DNA of 64,000 nucleotides from assembly GCF_026242055.1 (NCBI RefSeq), contig NZ_JAPJDL010000003.1, forward strand, positions 134,796 to 198,795, read 5' to 3'. Shown here one piece after another: positions 1 to 8,314 of the stretch. The notes beneath the pieces are model-generated. The model was given only the letters and a program-made list of their open reading frames with translations, did not search any database and was not told where the DNA came from. Numbering within the stretch: the first letter of the stretch is position 1; the number at the start of each line of letters is the position of its first letter. The stretch is from Lentzea sp. NEAU-D7. Its GTDB lineage: Bacteria; Actinomycetota; Actinomycetes; Mycobacteriales; Pseudonocardiaceae. A program made the position numbers and the translations under genes.

Positions 1-73
1 GGCGGCTTTGGTGGGTGTGCGGGGGCCCCCGGCGCCTGTTGGTGGCCCGCGGTCGACGCCGGACTCAGGTAAC

Positions 74-916
74 TCAGTACTCGGACTCGTACAGGCCCTG
101 CAGCTCGGTCAGCAGGGCCGACGAGTCGGGCAGCGGCTTGCCGTCCAGCACGGTCACCCGCGTGATCTTGCGGACGCTGGACGCGAGGAACACGCCCTCG
201 GCGTCGTAGAGCTCGCCGGCCTGGATCGGCTCCACGAGCACGGTCCAGCCGGCGCGCTCGGCGGCGCGGAACAGCGCGTACTGCGTGGTGCCGGGCAGGA
301 TGCCGAGCTTCGACGGCGGCGTGACCAGGGTCTTGCCGCGCACCATGATCAGCGTCGAGGTCGGGCCCTCGAGCACCGAGCCGTCGGACGTCGTGAAGAC
401 GACCTCGGCGGCGCCGCGGCGCTCGGCCTCGCGCAGCGCGGCCATGTTGATCGCGTAGGACAGCGACTTCGCGCCCAGCAGCAGCCACGGCGCGCGGTCG
501 GCGAGGTCCGCGTCGATGCCGCGGTCCAACGTCACCGCCGACAGGCCCTCGACGCGCTGCTTGAGCACCTTCGCGCCGATCTCCATGCCGAGCGCGAACC
601 CCGTGGGCGTGCCGTCGCCGCCCTCGACGCCGCGGGTGCAGACGAGCTTGAGGGCGAACTCGGTGCCGCCTGTCCAGTTGCCGATGACGAGCTCGACCGC
701 GCGCTCGAACTCCGCACGCGGAGGAGGCAGCATGTCGAGCATGGCCGCGGACCGGTCGAGCCGGTCGAGGTGGGGCGTGAGTTCGCGGGGCTTCCCGTCG
801 ACCACGAGGATCGTTTCGAACACGCCATCACCGCGCATGAGCCCGAGGTCGTCGACGCGGATCTGCGGCGAGTCGGGGTCAGCGAGGGTTCCGTCGAGCA
901 GTGCCAGCACGCGCAT
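74..916 (-). CDS. pabC: Aminodeoxychorismate lyase / class IV aminotransferase (PabC-like)
   Basis: This 280-residue protein has the fold-type IV PLP enzyme layout. An N-terminal DGVFET-type strand comes first, a lysine follows in GAKSLSYAINM near residue 149 (the Schiff-base Lys position), and the C-terminal part carries VFTTSDGSVLEGPTSTL and LASSVRKITRV. Family members release pyruvate from 4-amino-4-deoxychorismate to give p-aminobenzoate for folate, or transaminate branched-chain amino acids. The length is normal for PabC. It is divergent from the Fur-family gene, with only 27 bp between the starts, so the promoters must overlap. Placement next to the folate-dependent YgfZ gene mildly favours PabC, but a branched-chain or D-amino acid aminotransferase cannot be excluded from sequence alone. 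Confidence 0.8.
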   Translation of the reverse strand: MRVLALLDGTLADPDSPQIRVDDLGLMRGDGVFETILVVDGKPRELTPHLDRLDRSAAMLDMLPPPRAEFERAVELVIGNWTGGTEFALKLVCTRGVEGGDGTPTGFALGMEIGAKVLKQRVEGLSAVTLDRGIDADLADRAPWLLLGAKSLSYAINMAALREAERRGAAEVVFTTSDGSVLEGPTSTLIMVRGKTLVTPPSKLGILPGTTQYALFRAAERAGWTVLVEPIQAGELYDAEGVFLASSVRKITRVTVLDGKPLPDSSALLTELQGLYESEY

Positions 917-943
917 GCGCCGAGACTACTAGCGGCAACTAAC

Positions 944-1387
944 ATGGCTGACGTGGAGACCGCAAGAGGCCTGCGCAAAACGCTGCACGACCGCGGTATG
1001 AGGATGACGCCGCAGCGTCAGCTCGTGCTGGACGCGGTCAGGTCGCTGGAACACGCGACACCCGAGCAGATCTGTCAGCGCGTCCAGGAGACGGCGCCGA
1101 CGGTCAACATCACCACCATCTACCGCACGCTCGACCTCCTCGACCGGCTCGGACTGGTTCGGCACACGCACCTTGGCCACGGTGCGCCGAGCTACTCGGT
1201 CGAGGACCACCAGCACGTGCACCTCGTGTGCCACGTGTGCGGTTCGATCCAGGAAATCCCGTGTGAGCTTCTCGACCCGTTGGTCGGAACATTGCGGGAG
1301 CGCGACGGGTTCGAACTTGATGCAAGCCATCTCGCGCTGTCCGGCACTTGCCGCGACTGCTTGAAGCAGGAGCAGGAGATCGAGTGA
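944..1387 (+). CDS. Fur-family metalloregulator
   Basis: This 147-residue regulator has an N-terminal winged helix (GMRMTPQRQLVLDAV, then the recognition-helix region TTIYRTLDLLDRLGLV). Its C-terminal dimerisation/metal domain contains a HQHVH cluster, a CHVC pair and a second CRDC pair, which is the expected structural zinc ligand set. I chose ATG 944 because the Fur-type N-terminus begins here; the frame is open further upstream, but that stretch is antisense to pabC. The stop overlaps the start of ygfZ by 4 bp. The His-x-His-x-His cluster and the ygfZ neighbour recall the nickel-responsive Nur type of Streptomyces, but Fur or Zur specificity cannot be assigned here. Confidence 0.9.
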   Translation: MADVETARGLRKTLHDRGMRMTPQRQLVLDAVRSLEHATPEQICQRVQETAPTVNITTIYRTLDLLDRLGLVRHTHLGHGAPSYSVEDHQHVHLVCHVCGSIQEIPCELLDPLVGTLRERDGFELDASHLALSGTCRDCLKQEQEIE

Positions 1388-2445
1388 CCCTCCCCGGAGC
1401 CGTCCCGCCGCCCGACGATTCCACGGATCCCGGTGTCGCCTGGCACTACGGCGACCCGTTCGCCGAACAGCGCTCCGCCGCCCGTTCGGTGGTCGTGGTC
1501 GACCGCTCGAACCGCGGTGTCATCGCGATCCCGGGCGAGGACAGGCTCAAGTGGCTGCACCAGCTCACGAGCCAGCACTTCGAGCAGCTCGGCGAGGGCG
1601 CGGCGACCGAGGCGCTGATCCTCGACGCCCAGGGCCGCCTGGAGCACCACATGGTCGTCGCGAACGTCGGCGGCACGGTGTTCCTCGACGTCGAGAAGGT
1701 CGACGACCTGCTGGCGTACCTGAAGAAGATGGTCTTCTGGTCCAAGGTGGAGCCGCGGGACGCCACCGCGGAGTTCGCCCTGCTGACGATCACCGGCCCG
1801 GAGACCCCGGCGCTGCTGGAGAAGCTCGGCATCCCGATGCCGTCGAACGTCGACGCGCTCGGTGAGGGTTTCGTGCGCAGGGCCTCGTGGCCGGGCCGGG
1901 ACGCGGTCGACCTGCTGGTCCCGCGCGCCGAGCTCGCCGGCTGGTGGCAGCGGATCACCGACGCGGGCGCCCGTCCGGCGGGCAGCTACGCGTTCGAGGC
2001 GCTGCGGGTCGAGTCGCTGCGCGCCCGGCAGGGCATCGACACCGACGAACGCACGATCCCGCACGAGGTCGGCCTGATCGACCCGGCCGTGCACCTGAAC
2101 AAGGGGTGCTACCGGGGCCAGGAGACCGTCGCGAAGGTCCACAACGTGGGACGCCCGCCCAGGCGGATGCTCCTACTCCACCTGGATGGTTCTGCCGACG
2201 CCCAGCCGGAGACCGGTGACCCGGTGACCCTGGACGGGCGCGTGGTCGGCCGCGTCGGCACCGTGGCCCTGCACCACGAACTCGGCGCGATCGCGTTGGC
2301 TCTGGTCAAGCGGTCTGTACCGGTCGAGGCGGAACTCATCGCGGGCGCTCCCGAACGCGAGGTTCCCGCACGGATCGACCCCGACTCGGTGCCGCCGGAC
2401 ACCCCGGGTCTCGGCCGGGAAGCCGTGCGCAACCTGAGGGGATGA
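1384..2445 (+). CDS. ygfZ: Folate-binding protein YgfZ (GcvT-like)
   Basis: This 353-residue protein belongs to the GcvT/COG0354 family, which supports assembly or repair of certain iron-sulfur enzymes in a tetrahydrofolate-dependent way. The diagnostic KGCYRGQE motif is at residues 240-247 and is followed by the HNVGRPPRRM stretch typical of the family. The N-terminal half has the VDRSNRGVIAI and LKWLHQLTSQ strands. The start chosen is GTG 1384, inside the Fur stop (GTGA overlap), with an AGGAG sequence about 10 bases upstream. That indicates translational coupling with the regulator. Location is cytoplasmic. Confidence 0.92.
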   Translation: MTLPGAVPPPDDSTDPGVAWHYGDPFAEQRSAARSVVVVDRSNRGVIAIPGEDRLKWLHQLTSQHFEQLGEGAATEALILDAQGRLEHHMVVANVGGTVFLDVEKVDDLLAYLKKMVFWSKVEPRDATAEFALLTITGPETPALLEKLGIPMPSNVDALGEGFVRRASWPGRDAVDLLVPRAELAGWWQRITDAGARPAGSYAFEALRVESLRARQGIDTDERTIPHEVGLIDPAVHLNKGCYRGQETVAKVHNVGRPPRRMLLLHLDGSADAQPETGDPVTLDGRVVGRVGTVALHHELGAIALALVKRSVPVEAELIAGAPEREVPARIDPDSVPPDTPGLGREAVRNLRG

Positions 2446-2473
2446 GCCCGGCGGACCGCTACAGTCCCGGTAC

Positions 2474-3298
2474 ATGTCACTGGGCACGCTGATCACTGTC
2501 GCTCCCACCGGAGCGGAGCACTCGAAAGCCGACGTCCCGCAGCTTCCGGTGACCCTGGAAGAGCTGGTCGCGACGGCGCAGAGCTGCGAGCAGGTCGGCG
2601 CGGCGATGATCCACGTCCACATCCGTGGCGAGGACGCGAAGCCGTCGCTGGACCTGGGTCTGCTGAAGGCCACCGTCGAGGCGTTGCGGTCCGAGACCGG
2701 CCTCGTCGTGCAGCTCTCGACGGGCGGGTCGGTGCACGACCCCGAGTCGGACCGGCTGCGCGTGCTCGAGGCGATGCCGGACTCGGCGTCCTGCACGATG
2801 GGCACCGTCAACTTCGGTGACGACGTGTTCATGAACCGCTGGGAGTTCATCGTCTCCCTGCACAAGGGCATGCAGGAGCGCTCGATCGTCCCGGAGTACG
2901 AGATCTTCGACATCGGGCAGCTCGCGTCGCTGAAGCGCCTGCTCGACCAGCACGGCCTTCCCGCGGGCGGGCACGTGCACGTCGACTTCGTGATGGGCGT
3001 GCCCGGCGGGATGCCCGGCGACGCGGCGACGCTCGTCGCGGCGGTCAACGCTCTGCCGGACGGAGCAACGTTCTCCGCCACCGGTATCGGCCGGACGACC
3101 CTCCCCGTGATGTTCACCGCTTTGGGTGCGGGTGGCCACCTCCGAGTGGGTATGGAAGACACCATCAGCTACTCGCGGGGGGTGCCGGTGCGGGACAACG
3201 CACAGCTCGTGGCACGTGCCGCAGGTCTCTCCAAGATCGCCCAGCGGCCCGCTCTGACCCCGGACGAGGCGCGAAAGCTGCTGGGCGTGCACATTTGA
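2474..3298 (+). CDS. Beta-keto acid cleavage enzyme family protein (BKACE, DUF849)
   Basis: This 274-residue TIM-barrel protein matches the BKACE/DUF849 family: ITVAPTGAEHSK at the start, the metal-binding IHVHIR segment near residue 48, VQLSTGGSVHD, and a late GMEDTISYSRG loop. Family members condense a beta-keto acid with acetyl-CoA, forming acetoacetate and a new CoA ester, with Zn2+ held by the HxH pair and another His/Glu. The physiological substrate cannot be told from sequence, since the family includes Kce and carnitine-derived substrates. It lies 28 bp after ygfZ on the same strand and is probably co-transcribed. It is somewhat shorter than the usual 290-310 residues. Confidence 0.85.
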   Translation: MSLGTLITVAPTGAEHSKADVPQLPVTLEELVATAQSCEQVGAAMIHVHIRGEDAKPSLDLGLLKATVEALRSETGLVVQLSTGGSVHDPESDRLRVLEAMPDSASCTMGTVNFGDDVFMNRWEFIVSLHKGMQERSIVPEYEIFDIGQLASLKRLLDQHGLPAGGHVHVDFVMGVPGGMPGDAATLVAAVNALPDGATFSATGIGRTTLPVMFTALGAGGHLRVGMEDTISYSRGVPVRDNAQLVARAAGLSKIAQRPALTPDEARKLLGVHI

Positions 3299-3319
3299 GA
3301 CAAGTTTGGTGCATGGGAT

Positions 3320-3928
3320 GTGTTGGCGGGTGAGGAGGATCTACCGCAGGATGGACACGTGATCGAGGTGCGTCCTGGCGGGCGCCGCCGAATCGACAGG
3401 GTGCTCGCCCCCGACTACACGGAGGGCGTCGAGCAGCGCCCGCTCGTCGAGGTGCGCGAACTCCGCGACGAGGCTGCGCAGGAAGAGACAGATCTGTCCT
3501 ACCTGCGGCGGTTGTTGCACGCGCGGATCGACATCGTGCGCGCGGAGCAGGAGCGCCGCAGCTCGGGTGGCTCGGCCGTGGTCGAGCAGCTGGCCACAAT
3601 CCTCTCCACGAACGCCGTGGGTCCCGCGACCGGTCTCGGCCGGTACCAGACCCATGAGCCGTCACGCGCTGATGCGCATCAACGGCACGTCGAGGCGCTC
3701 ATCTCCGACGTGGACCTCTCCGACGTGAGCTCGCTGACCGACGATCGCCTCGGCGACGTGCTGGAGACGCTCATCTCGGAAGAGGCGTCCGTGTCAGTGC
3801 GGCGGCGTGAGGTGCAGGTGGTCGTGGACAAGCTCAACGCCGAGATCGCTTCGCGCTACCAGCGCGGAAGTGCCTCGGTGGACGAGCTGCTGGCTGCGGA
3901 GCGCGGACACCACCGTCCCAAGAGGTAA
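3320..3928 (+). CDS. rsiG: RsiG-type c-di-GMP-binding anti-sigma factor (WhiG regulator)
   Basis: This helical protein of about 202 residues carries two copies of the E(x3)S(x2)R(x3)Q(x3)D c-di-GMP signature described for RsiG, the partner of the sporulation sigma factor WhiG. The second copy is perfect (E155, S159, R162, Q166, D170). The first has His in place of Gln (E56, S60, R63, H67, D71). In Streptomyces, RsiG loaded with c-di-GMP sequesters WhiG and blocks sporulation. The start is uncertain: GTG 3320 gives the longest form, and a GTG at 3359 is possible downstream of the purine-rich GAGGAGGA. No whiG is in the window, which matches the usual unlinked arrangement. Confidence 0.85.
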   Translation: MLAGEEDLPQDGHVIEVRPGGRRRIDRVLAPDYTEGVEQRPLVEVRELRDEAAQEETDLSYLRRLLHARIDIVRAEQERRSSGGSAVVEQLATILSTNAVGPATGLGRYQTHEPSRADAHQRHVEALISDVDLSDVSSLTDDRLGDVLETLISEEASVSVRRREVQVVVDKLNAEIASRYQRGSASVDELLAAERGHHRPKR

Positions 3929-3971
3929 GACGAGCTTTCCACTTCCTGAGCAGCGGACCTAGCGTGCCCCC

Positions 3972-5153
3972 ATGGGGTATCGCTGGGTCGTGCTGTCCGT
4001 CGGAGCCTTGGCGCAGGGCACGAACGCAGCCGTCTTCCTCGGCCTGCCCGCGATCAGCCCGCAGCTCCAGCAGCACTTCTCCCTCACATTGCCCCAGGTC
4101 GGGCTACTTCTCGGTGCGGTCAACCTCGGCACGATGATCGCCCTCGTGCCGTGGGGAGTCGTCGCGGACCGACGCGGCGAACGGCTCGTGATGACCATCG
4201 GCGGCGTGGGTGCCGCAGCCTGCCTCCTCGCCGTGGCGCTGGGCAACGCCTGGATCGCCGGTCTCGCGTTGCTCGGCGCCGGACTGTTCGGGGCCAGCAT
4301 CAACGCGGCCAGCGGCCGTGCGGTGATGTCGTGGTTCAGCCGGGAGTCGCGCGGCCTCGCCATGGGCGTCCGGCAGACGGCGACGCCGCTCGGTGCGGCC
4401 CTCACCGCGGCCGTCCTGCCCGGCATCGCGATCTCGGCCGGGATTCCCGCGGCGTTCGTCGTGCTCGCCGGCGTGACGGCGTTCGTGGCGCTGGCGGTGG
4501 CCCTGCTGGTCCGGGAACCGCCCGGCGCGCTCCGGGCGAGCACGGACCACGGGCTGGTGCTCAAGGACCCCCGGTTGCTGCGGCTGTCGCTCGCCAGCGG
4601 GCTGCTGGTGGTGCCCCAGTTCACCGCCACGGCCCTGCTGGTGCCCCTCCTGCACGGACACCGCGGCATGAGCGTCACGGCGGCAGCGGCCGTCTTCGCC
4701 GTGGCGCAGCTGCTCGGCGGGGCCGGGCGGCTGGCGGTCGGCGTGTGGTCGGACCGCGCGGGCAGCCGGATCGGGCCGTTGAAGATCGTCTCCGTGCTCA
4801 CCGCGAGTGGGTTCGTACTGGTAGCGGTGCTGGACCAGGCGCCGCTGCCGTTGCTGATCGCGGTGCTCGTGCCCACCTCGCTGTGCGCGCTGTGCTGGAA
4901 CGGGCTGGCGGTCACCGAGGCCGGTGAGCTCGCGCCGGAGGGCCGCAGCGCCACCGCGATCGCCATGCAGAACTCGGCGAACTACCTGAGCGCGGCGCTG
5001 ACCCCGTTCGTCGCGAGCTTCGTCGCGGTGCACGTGGCGTGGCCCGCGGCGATGGTGCTGGCGGCGGTGGCCGCCGTGTCCGCGCGGGTCCTGCTTCAGC
5101 CGTGGCGTTCCCTGCGGGCCAGCTCGCCCCAGAACTCGCGCAGCGTCTCGTAG
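3972..5153 (+). CDS. MFS transporter
   Basis: This 393-residue polytopic protein is predicted to have about 12 transmembrane helices. The loop 2-3 signature WGVVADRRGERLVMT fits the major facilitator motif A (GxxxDRxGRR), and a related VWSDRAGSRIG is repeated in the second half, consistent with the usual 6+6 duplication. It has no substrate-diagnostic motif that I recognise, and nothing next to it suggests a pathway, so drug efflux or small-metabolite transport are both open. The last 58 bp overlap the convergent conserved hypothetical gene. No cleavable signal peptide is visible, and helix 1 starts at the N-terminus. Confidence 0.85.
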   Translation: MGYRWVVLSVGALAQGTNAAVFLGLPAISPQLQQHFSLTLPQVGLLLGAVNLGTMIALVPWGVVADRRGERLVMTIGGVGAAACLLAVALGNAWIAGLALLGAGLFGASINAASGRAVMSWFSRESRGLAMGVRQTATPLGAALTAAVLPGIAISAGIPAAFVVLAGVTAFVALAVALLVREPPGALRASTDHGLVLKDPRLLRLSLASGLLVVPQFTATALLVPLLHGHRGMSVTAAAAVFAVAQLLGGAGRLAVGVWSDRAGSRIGPLKIVSVLTASGFVLVAVLDQAPLPLLIAVLVPTSLCALCWNGLAVTEAGELAPEGRSATAIAMQNSANYLSAALTPFVASFVAVHVAWPAAMVLAAVAAVSARVLLQPWRSLRASSPQNSRSVS

Positions 5154-5956
5154 CGCAGCGCGACCTCCTCGGCGTCGTCCGCTTCGAGGGCGTCGACGAT
5201 GGCGTTCACGTCGGCCGCCGAGGTGTCCTCCAGGAGGTCTTTGTCCCCGAGCAGCTGCACCAGGCCGCCGTAGTCGAGCTCGACGGCCGAGTGCGGGTGG
5301 AAGTGTTCGAGCCAGCGGCCCGTGTCGGCGAGGACCTTGGCCGGCCCGTCGTCGCCCAGCGAGCGCTTCACGACCTTGAGCGCTCGCGCGATCCGCCGCC
5401 TGGCGTCGGCCATGGCCACGCGCCACGACACCTGGCGCTCCGGGTCGTCCTGGGCGCTGGCGAGCACCACGCGGCGCTGGGCGGGGTCGACGAGGGCGAA
5501 CCACGGCAGCGGGATCGTCCAGGTCGTGGAGATCACGTGGACCGCGCCCGCGGAGAGTTCGGCCATCACGGCGGACGCGCGCGCCCGGACCGTCTCCGAG
5601 GAGAGGGCGAGGGCCTCGTCCTGCAGGATCCGCGGCGCGGAGGCCAGGAAGCCCACCAGAGCGGCGGCGGATCGGGCCCTGAGATCGAGCGGGCAGACGA
5701 GGGGGCCCGGACCGACACGGGCGGCTTCGGAGGTCGGAACCTCGGCCGGACTGATCGTCATCACGTCGAACGACTCGCCCGGGAGGAGCTTTTGTCCCAA
5801 CTGTGATCGCAACCACAGCTCTCGTTCCCGGTCTCCTGCCTCCGACCGGGGGACAGGGCCCGCTTCCAGGGCTTTTTCGACTTTGAAAGCTAGCTTTGCG
5901 TCCAACACCGATAACGGTTCGTACACCCGTAGGTAGGCGACGAACGGTCTTGGCAC
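5096..5956 (-). CDS. Conserved actinobacterial hypothetical protein
   Basis: This 286-residue soluble protein starts MPRPFVAYLRVYEPL and is rich in Ala, Arg and acidic residues. It resembles a family found widely in actinomycetes beside DUF3073 and purine genes, but no catalytic motif is visible and I do not assign a function. There is a long helical middle section (RRRIARALKVVKRSLGDD), and the C-terminal segment of about 50 residues is acidic (EADDAEEVALRYETLREF). The GTG start at 5956 gives a YLRVYEPL N-terminus that reads well. Its 3' end overlaps the MFS gene by 58 bp on the opposite strand, and the upstream region is shared with divergent DUF3073. Confidence 0.7.
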   Translation of the reverse strand: MPRPFVAYLRVYEPLSVLDAKLAFKVEKALEAGPVPRSEAGDRERELWLRSQLGQKLLPGESFDVMTISPAEVPTSEAARVGPGPLVCPLDLRARSAAALVGFLASAPRILQDEALALSSETVRARASAVMAELSAGAVHVISTTWTIPLPWFALVDPAQRRVVLASAQDDPERQVSWRVAMADARRRIARALKVVKRSLGDDGPAKVLADTGRWLEHFHPHSAVELDYGGLVQLLGDKDLLEDTSAADVNAIVDALEADDAEEVALRYETLREFWGELARRERHG

Positions 5957-6129
5957 GTGTGCATCCTTCCACGCGAGGGCGGCCGCGAGATTTGGCGGTA
6001 CGTGTCACGCCTACCGCGTCGCGAGGAACCCCATCGGCACGGTACGGTAGTTACCAGGAATCAGTTGTCGAGACGAGTGGGGCCGCCGTTCCCCCGGCCG
6101 CCCCCGTCCCTGTGCGAGGGGGTCGAGCC

Positions 6130-6318
6130 ATGGGGCGCGGCCGAGCTAAGGCCAAGCAGACGAAGGTCGCCAGGGAGCTCAAATACAGCTCTCATGAGAC
6201 CGACTTCGCTGCGTTGCAGCGCGAGCTGTCGACTGATGAAAGGTCGCCGAACGGGAGTAGTGGTGGCGACGAGCCACACGACGACCCGTACGACGACTAC
6301 GACGATTACCGTCGCTGA
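6130..6318 (+). CDS. DUF3073 family small protein
   Basis: This 62-residue protein starts MGRGRAKAKQTKVAREL and contains YSSHETDFAALQREL, the hallmark of DUF3073. The basic N-terminus and the highly acidic, Tyr/Asp-rich C-terminus (DDPYDDYDDY) are typical of the family. It is nearly universal in actinobacteria and has no known biochemical role. ATG 6130 is chosen because the conserved GRGRAKAKQ begins here. It is usually found near the purF-purM genes; in this window those genes are more than 23 kb away, which suggests that the intervening block was inserted. Confidence 0.92.
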   Translation: MGRGRAKAKQTKVARELKYSSHETDFAALQRELSTDERSPNGSSGGDEPHDDPYDDYDDYRR

Positions 6319-6330
6319 ATTCAGCCTTCG

Positions 6331-6380
6331 GAGTTCAAGGGTTGGGCGTCCGGTCACCCCGGTGCCCAGCCCTTGAACTC
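6331..6380. terminator. Bidirectional terminator hairpin
   Basis: A 17-bp stem (6331-6347 with 6364-6380) with a single G-T pair encloses a 16-base loop, between the convergent DUF3073 and old-yellow-enzyme genes. It is followed by a T-rich CTCTTTC stretch on the plus strand. Confidence 0.8.
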
Positions 6381-6391
6381 TGAGGGCTCTT

Positions 6392-7387
6392 TCAGAACGC
6401 CCTGGCGTACTGCTTCGGCGCCCTGACCTCCACACCCAGCTGCTGTGCCGCGTGCAGCGGCCAGTACGGGTCGCGGAGCAGTTCGCGCGCGAGCAGGACC
6501 AGGTCGGCGGAGCCGTCCGTCAAGATCTGTTCGGCCTGAGTCGCCTCGGTGATCAGGCCGACCGCACCCGTGGGCACGTCTGCCTTGCGCCGTACGGCTT
6601 CGGCCAGCGGCACCTGGTAGCCGGGCCCGATCGGGATGTCCGCCTGCGCGGTGTTGCCACCGCTGGACACGTCGATCAGGTCCGCACCCGCGGCCTTGAG
6701 CGCCTGTGCCAGCACAACGCTGTCGTCGGCAGTCCAGCCGTTGTCGACCCAGTCGGTGCCGCTGATCCTCACGATCACGGGCACCTCCGGGCCGACCGCT
6801 GCCCGCACGGCGGCGGTGACCTCGACGGGCAGGGCGATGCGTTCCTCGATGCTGCCCTCGTTCGTGAGCGGCGAGTAGAACTCGTGCAGCAGGTAGCCGT
6901 GCGCCGCGTGCACCTCCAGGACCTCGAAGCCCGCCTCGATCGCGCGCAGCGCGCCGTCGACGAACGCCTTGACGATCTGCGTGGTGTTCGTCAGCTTCTC
7001 CGGCTGGTTGCCGCCGGGGAACGGCTCGGTCGTGGGCGCCACCGGCACCCAGTCACCGATCGCCTTGCGCCCGGCGTGCGCGAGCTGGATCGCGGGCACC
7101 GAACCGTGCTCCTTGATGAACCTCGTGATCGGCTTCCAGGCCTCGACCTGCTCGTCGTTCCAGATGCCGGTGTCCTGCGGCGAGATCCGGCCGCGCGGCT
7201 CGACCGCCGTCGCCTCCGCCATGACGAGGCCGGCGCCTCCGACGGCGCGGGAACCCAGGTGGACGAGGTGCCACTCGGTCGGCACGCCGTCCTCCTTCGT
7301 GACCGAGTACTGGCACATCGGGCTGACCGCGATGCGGTTGGGCAGGGTGACCGAGCGCAGGGTCAACGGGGAGAACAACAGGCTCAC
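6392..7387 (-). CDS. NADH:flavin oxidoreductase, old yellow enzyme (YqjM/XenA class)
   Basis: This 331-residue FMN-dependent ene-reductase reduces activated C=C bonds of enals, enones and nitro compounds. It has the thermophilic-like class features: Cys25 in SPMCQYS (the redox-tuning Cys of YqjM), HAAHGYLLHEF carrying the substrate-binding His pair, and the C-terminal LLARELLRDPYWPLHAA arginine-finger region. The protein is a little short because the segment after AIGDWVP is compact. It is monocistronic, closed by the hairpin at 6331-6380. The region just upstream of its start has an inverted repeat that could be an operator. Confidence 0.93.
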   Translation of the reverse strand: MSLLFSPLTLRSVTLPNRIAVSPMCQYSVTKEDGVPTEWHLVHLGSRAVGGAGLVMAEATAVEPRGRISPQDTGIWNDEQVEAWKPITRFIKEHGSVPAIQLAHAGRKAIGDWVPVAPTTEPFPGGNQPEKLTNTTQIVKAFVDGALRAIEAGFEVLEVHAAHGYLLHEFYSPLTNEGSIEERIALPVEVTAAVRAAVGPEVPVIVRISGTDWVDNGWTADDSVVLAQALKAAGADLIDVSSGGNTAQADIPIGPGYQVPLAEAVRRKADVPTGAVGLITEATQAEQILTDGSADLVLLARELLRDPYWPLHAAQQLGVEVRAPKQYARAF

Positions 7388-7401
7388 GACAAAAGCTCCC
7401 T

Positions 7402-7429
7402 CGAACGTTCGTTGGGCTACGAACCGTTC
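7402..7429. promoter_or_regulatory. Inverted-repeat candidate operator upstream of the ene-reductase
   Basis: Position 7402-7411 is a perfect 10-bp palindrome (CGAACGTTCG). Its right half recurs as CGAACCGTTC at 7420-7429, making a larger dyad 15 bp upstream of the ene-reductase start. A TetR- or MarR-like repressor site is plausible for an electrophile-responsive ene-reductase, but no regulator gene is adjacent. Confidence 0.4.
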
Positions 7430-7471
7430 AAGGGTCGGGCGTCGGCGTGTTGTTCCCCGTTGTGAGACATC

Positions 7472-8263
7472 TCAGTCACTGAACAGCGACGCGGAGACAC
7501 GTGCCGGGGTGAAGTCCGGAGGCCAGAGCGTCCCGCGGTTGACCCGAGCCCCGGTCAGGACCGCCTGGTGCAGGTTGACGGCGCGCATGTCGGTGCCGCG
7601 CAGGTCCGCGTCCGTGAGGTCGGCGGCCCGGAGGTCGGCGCCTTCGAGGCAGGCGACCCGCAGCGACGCCTGGCGCAGGGACGCTCCCCGCAGGTCGGCG
7701 CCGCGGAGGTCCGTGGCGTCGAGGACGCAGTCGTTCAGGCAGGTTCCGAACAGCCGCGCGCCGGCGAGGTTGGACCGGCGGACCACCGCGCCCGTCAGGT
7801 CCTGTTTGCCCAGGTCGGCACCGCGCAGGTCGACGTAGGACAGGTCGATCGCCGCGCCGGGCCGCCGGATGAGGATCGCCAGAGCCGTCTCGACGTCGGC
7901 CCCTCGGTTCTCGGCGGCGGGGTCCGCGCCGGTCCAGGGAGAGCGCTCGCGCAGGAAGTCCCCGATGGTCTCGTCGACGAGCCGCCTGCTGCTCGCCGAG
8001 TCCTTCGCGATCTGGTCCAGCGCGTGGAGCCCGCCGAGCCTGACCTCGGCCTCGTCGCTGCCGAGGTGCTCGACGGCGCGGCGGTACCGCTCGACGATCT
8101 GGCCGTCCCTGGCCTGTCGCCAGGCCAGCGCACCACCGGCCGCGACCAGCACCCCGCCGAACAGCAGCAACGACGTCGATCGCGGACCGTTCTGCGGCAC
8201 CAGCAGCGCGACACCGAGCACGAACAGGGTGACCGCCCCGAGCCTGAACATCCGCTTCCCCAC
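7472..8263 (-). CDS. Membrane-anchored pentapeptide-repeat protein
   Basis: This 263-residue protein has two N-terminal hydrophobic helices (residues about 5-22 and 30-48). A helical module follows (RYRRAVEHLGSDEAEVRLGGLHALDQIA). The C-terminal half (about 140-250) is built of A(D/N)LRGA-type pentapeptides that should fold as a right-handed quadrilateral beta-helix facing the cytoplasm. The helical module reappears in the two proteins at 52547-54461, so these are paralogues of an actinomycete family of unknown function. The gene follows iolD by 51 bp on the same strand, but has no obvious link to inositol. Confidence 0.85.
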   Translation of the reverse strand: MGKRMFRLGAVTLFVLGVALLVPQNGPRSTSLLLFGGVLVAAGGALAWRQARDGQIVERYRRAVEHLGSDEAEVRLGGLHALDQIAKDSASSRRLVDETIGDFLRERSPWTGADPAAENRGADVETALAILIRRPGAAIDLSYVDLRGADLGKQDLTGAVVRRSNLAGARLFGTCLNDCVLDATDLRGADLRGASLRQASLRVACLEGADLRAADLTDADLRGTDMRAVNLHQAVLTGARVNRGTLWPPDFTPARVSASLFSD

Positions 8264-8314
8264 GGTGGGTCATCCTCGTGATGGCCACCGTCCGGCGGTA
8301 TCCGCTGTTGGAGT

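Noticed and set aside
8-943. Long open frame in line with the Fur-family gene
   Set aside because: It is antisense to the pabC-like gene, with no family resemblance, and the Fur fold begins at ATG 944.
4104-6008. A 634-residue open frame on the minus strand
   Set aside because: It is an Arg/Gly/Pro-rich shadow of the MFS gene and the conserved hypothetical gene; it has no recognisable domain.
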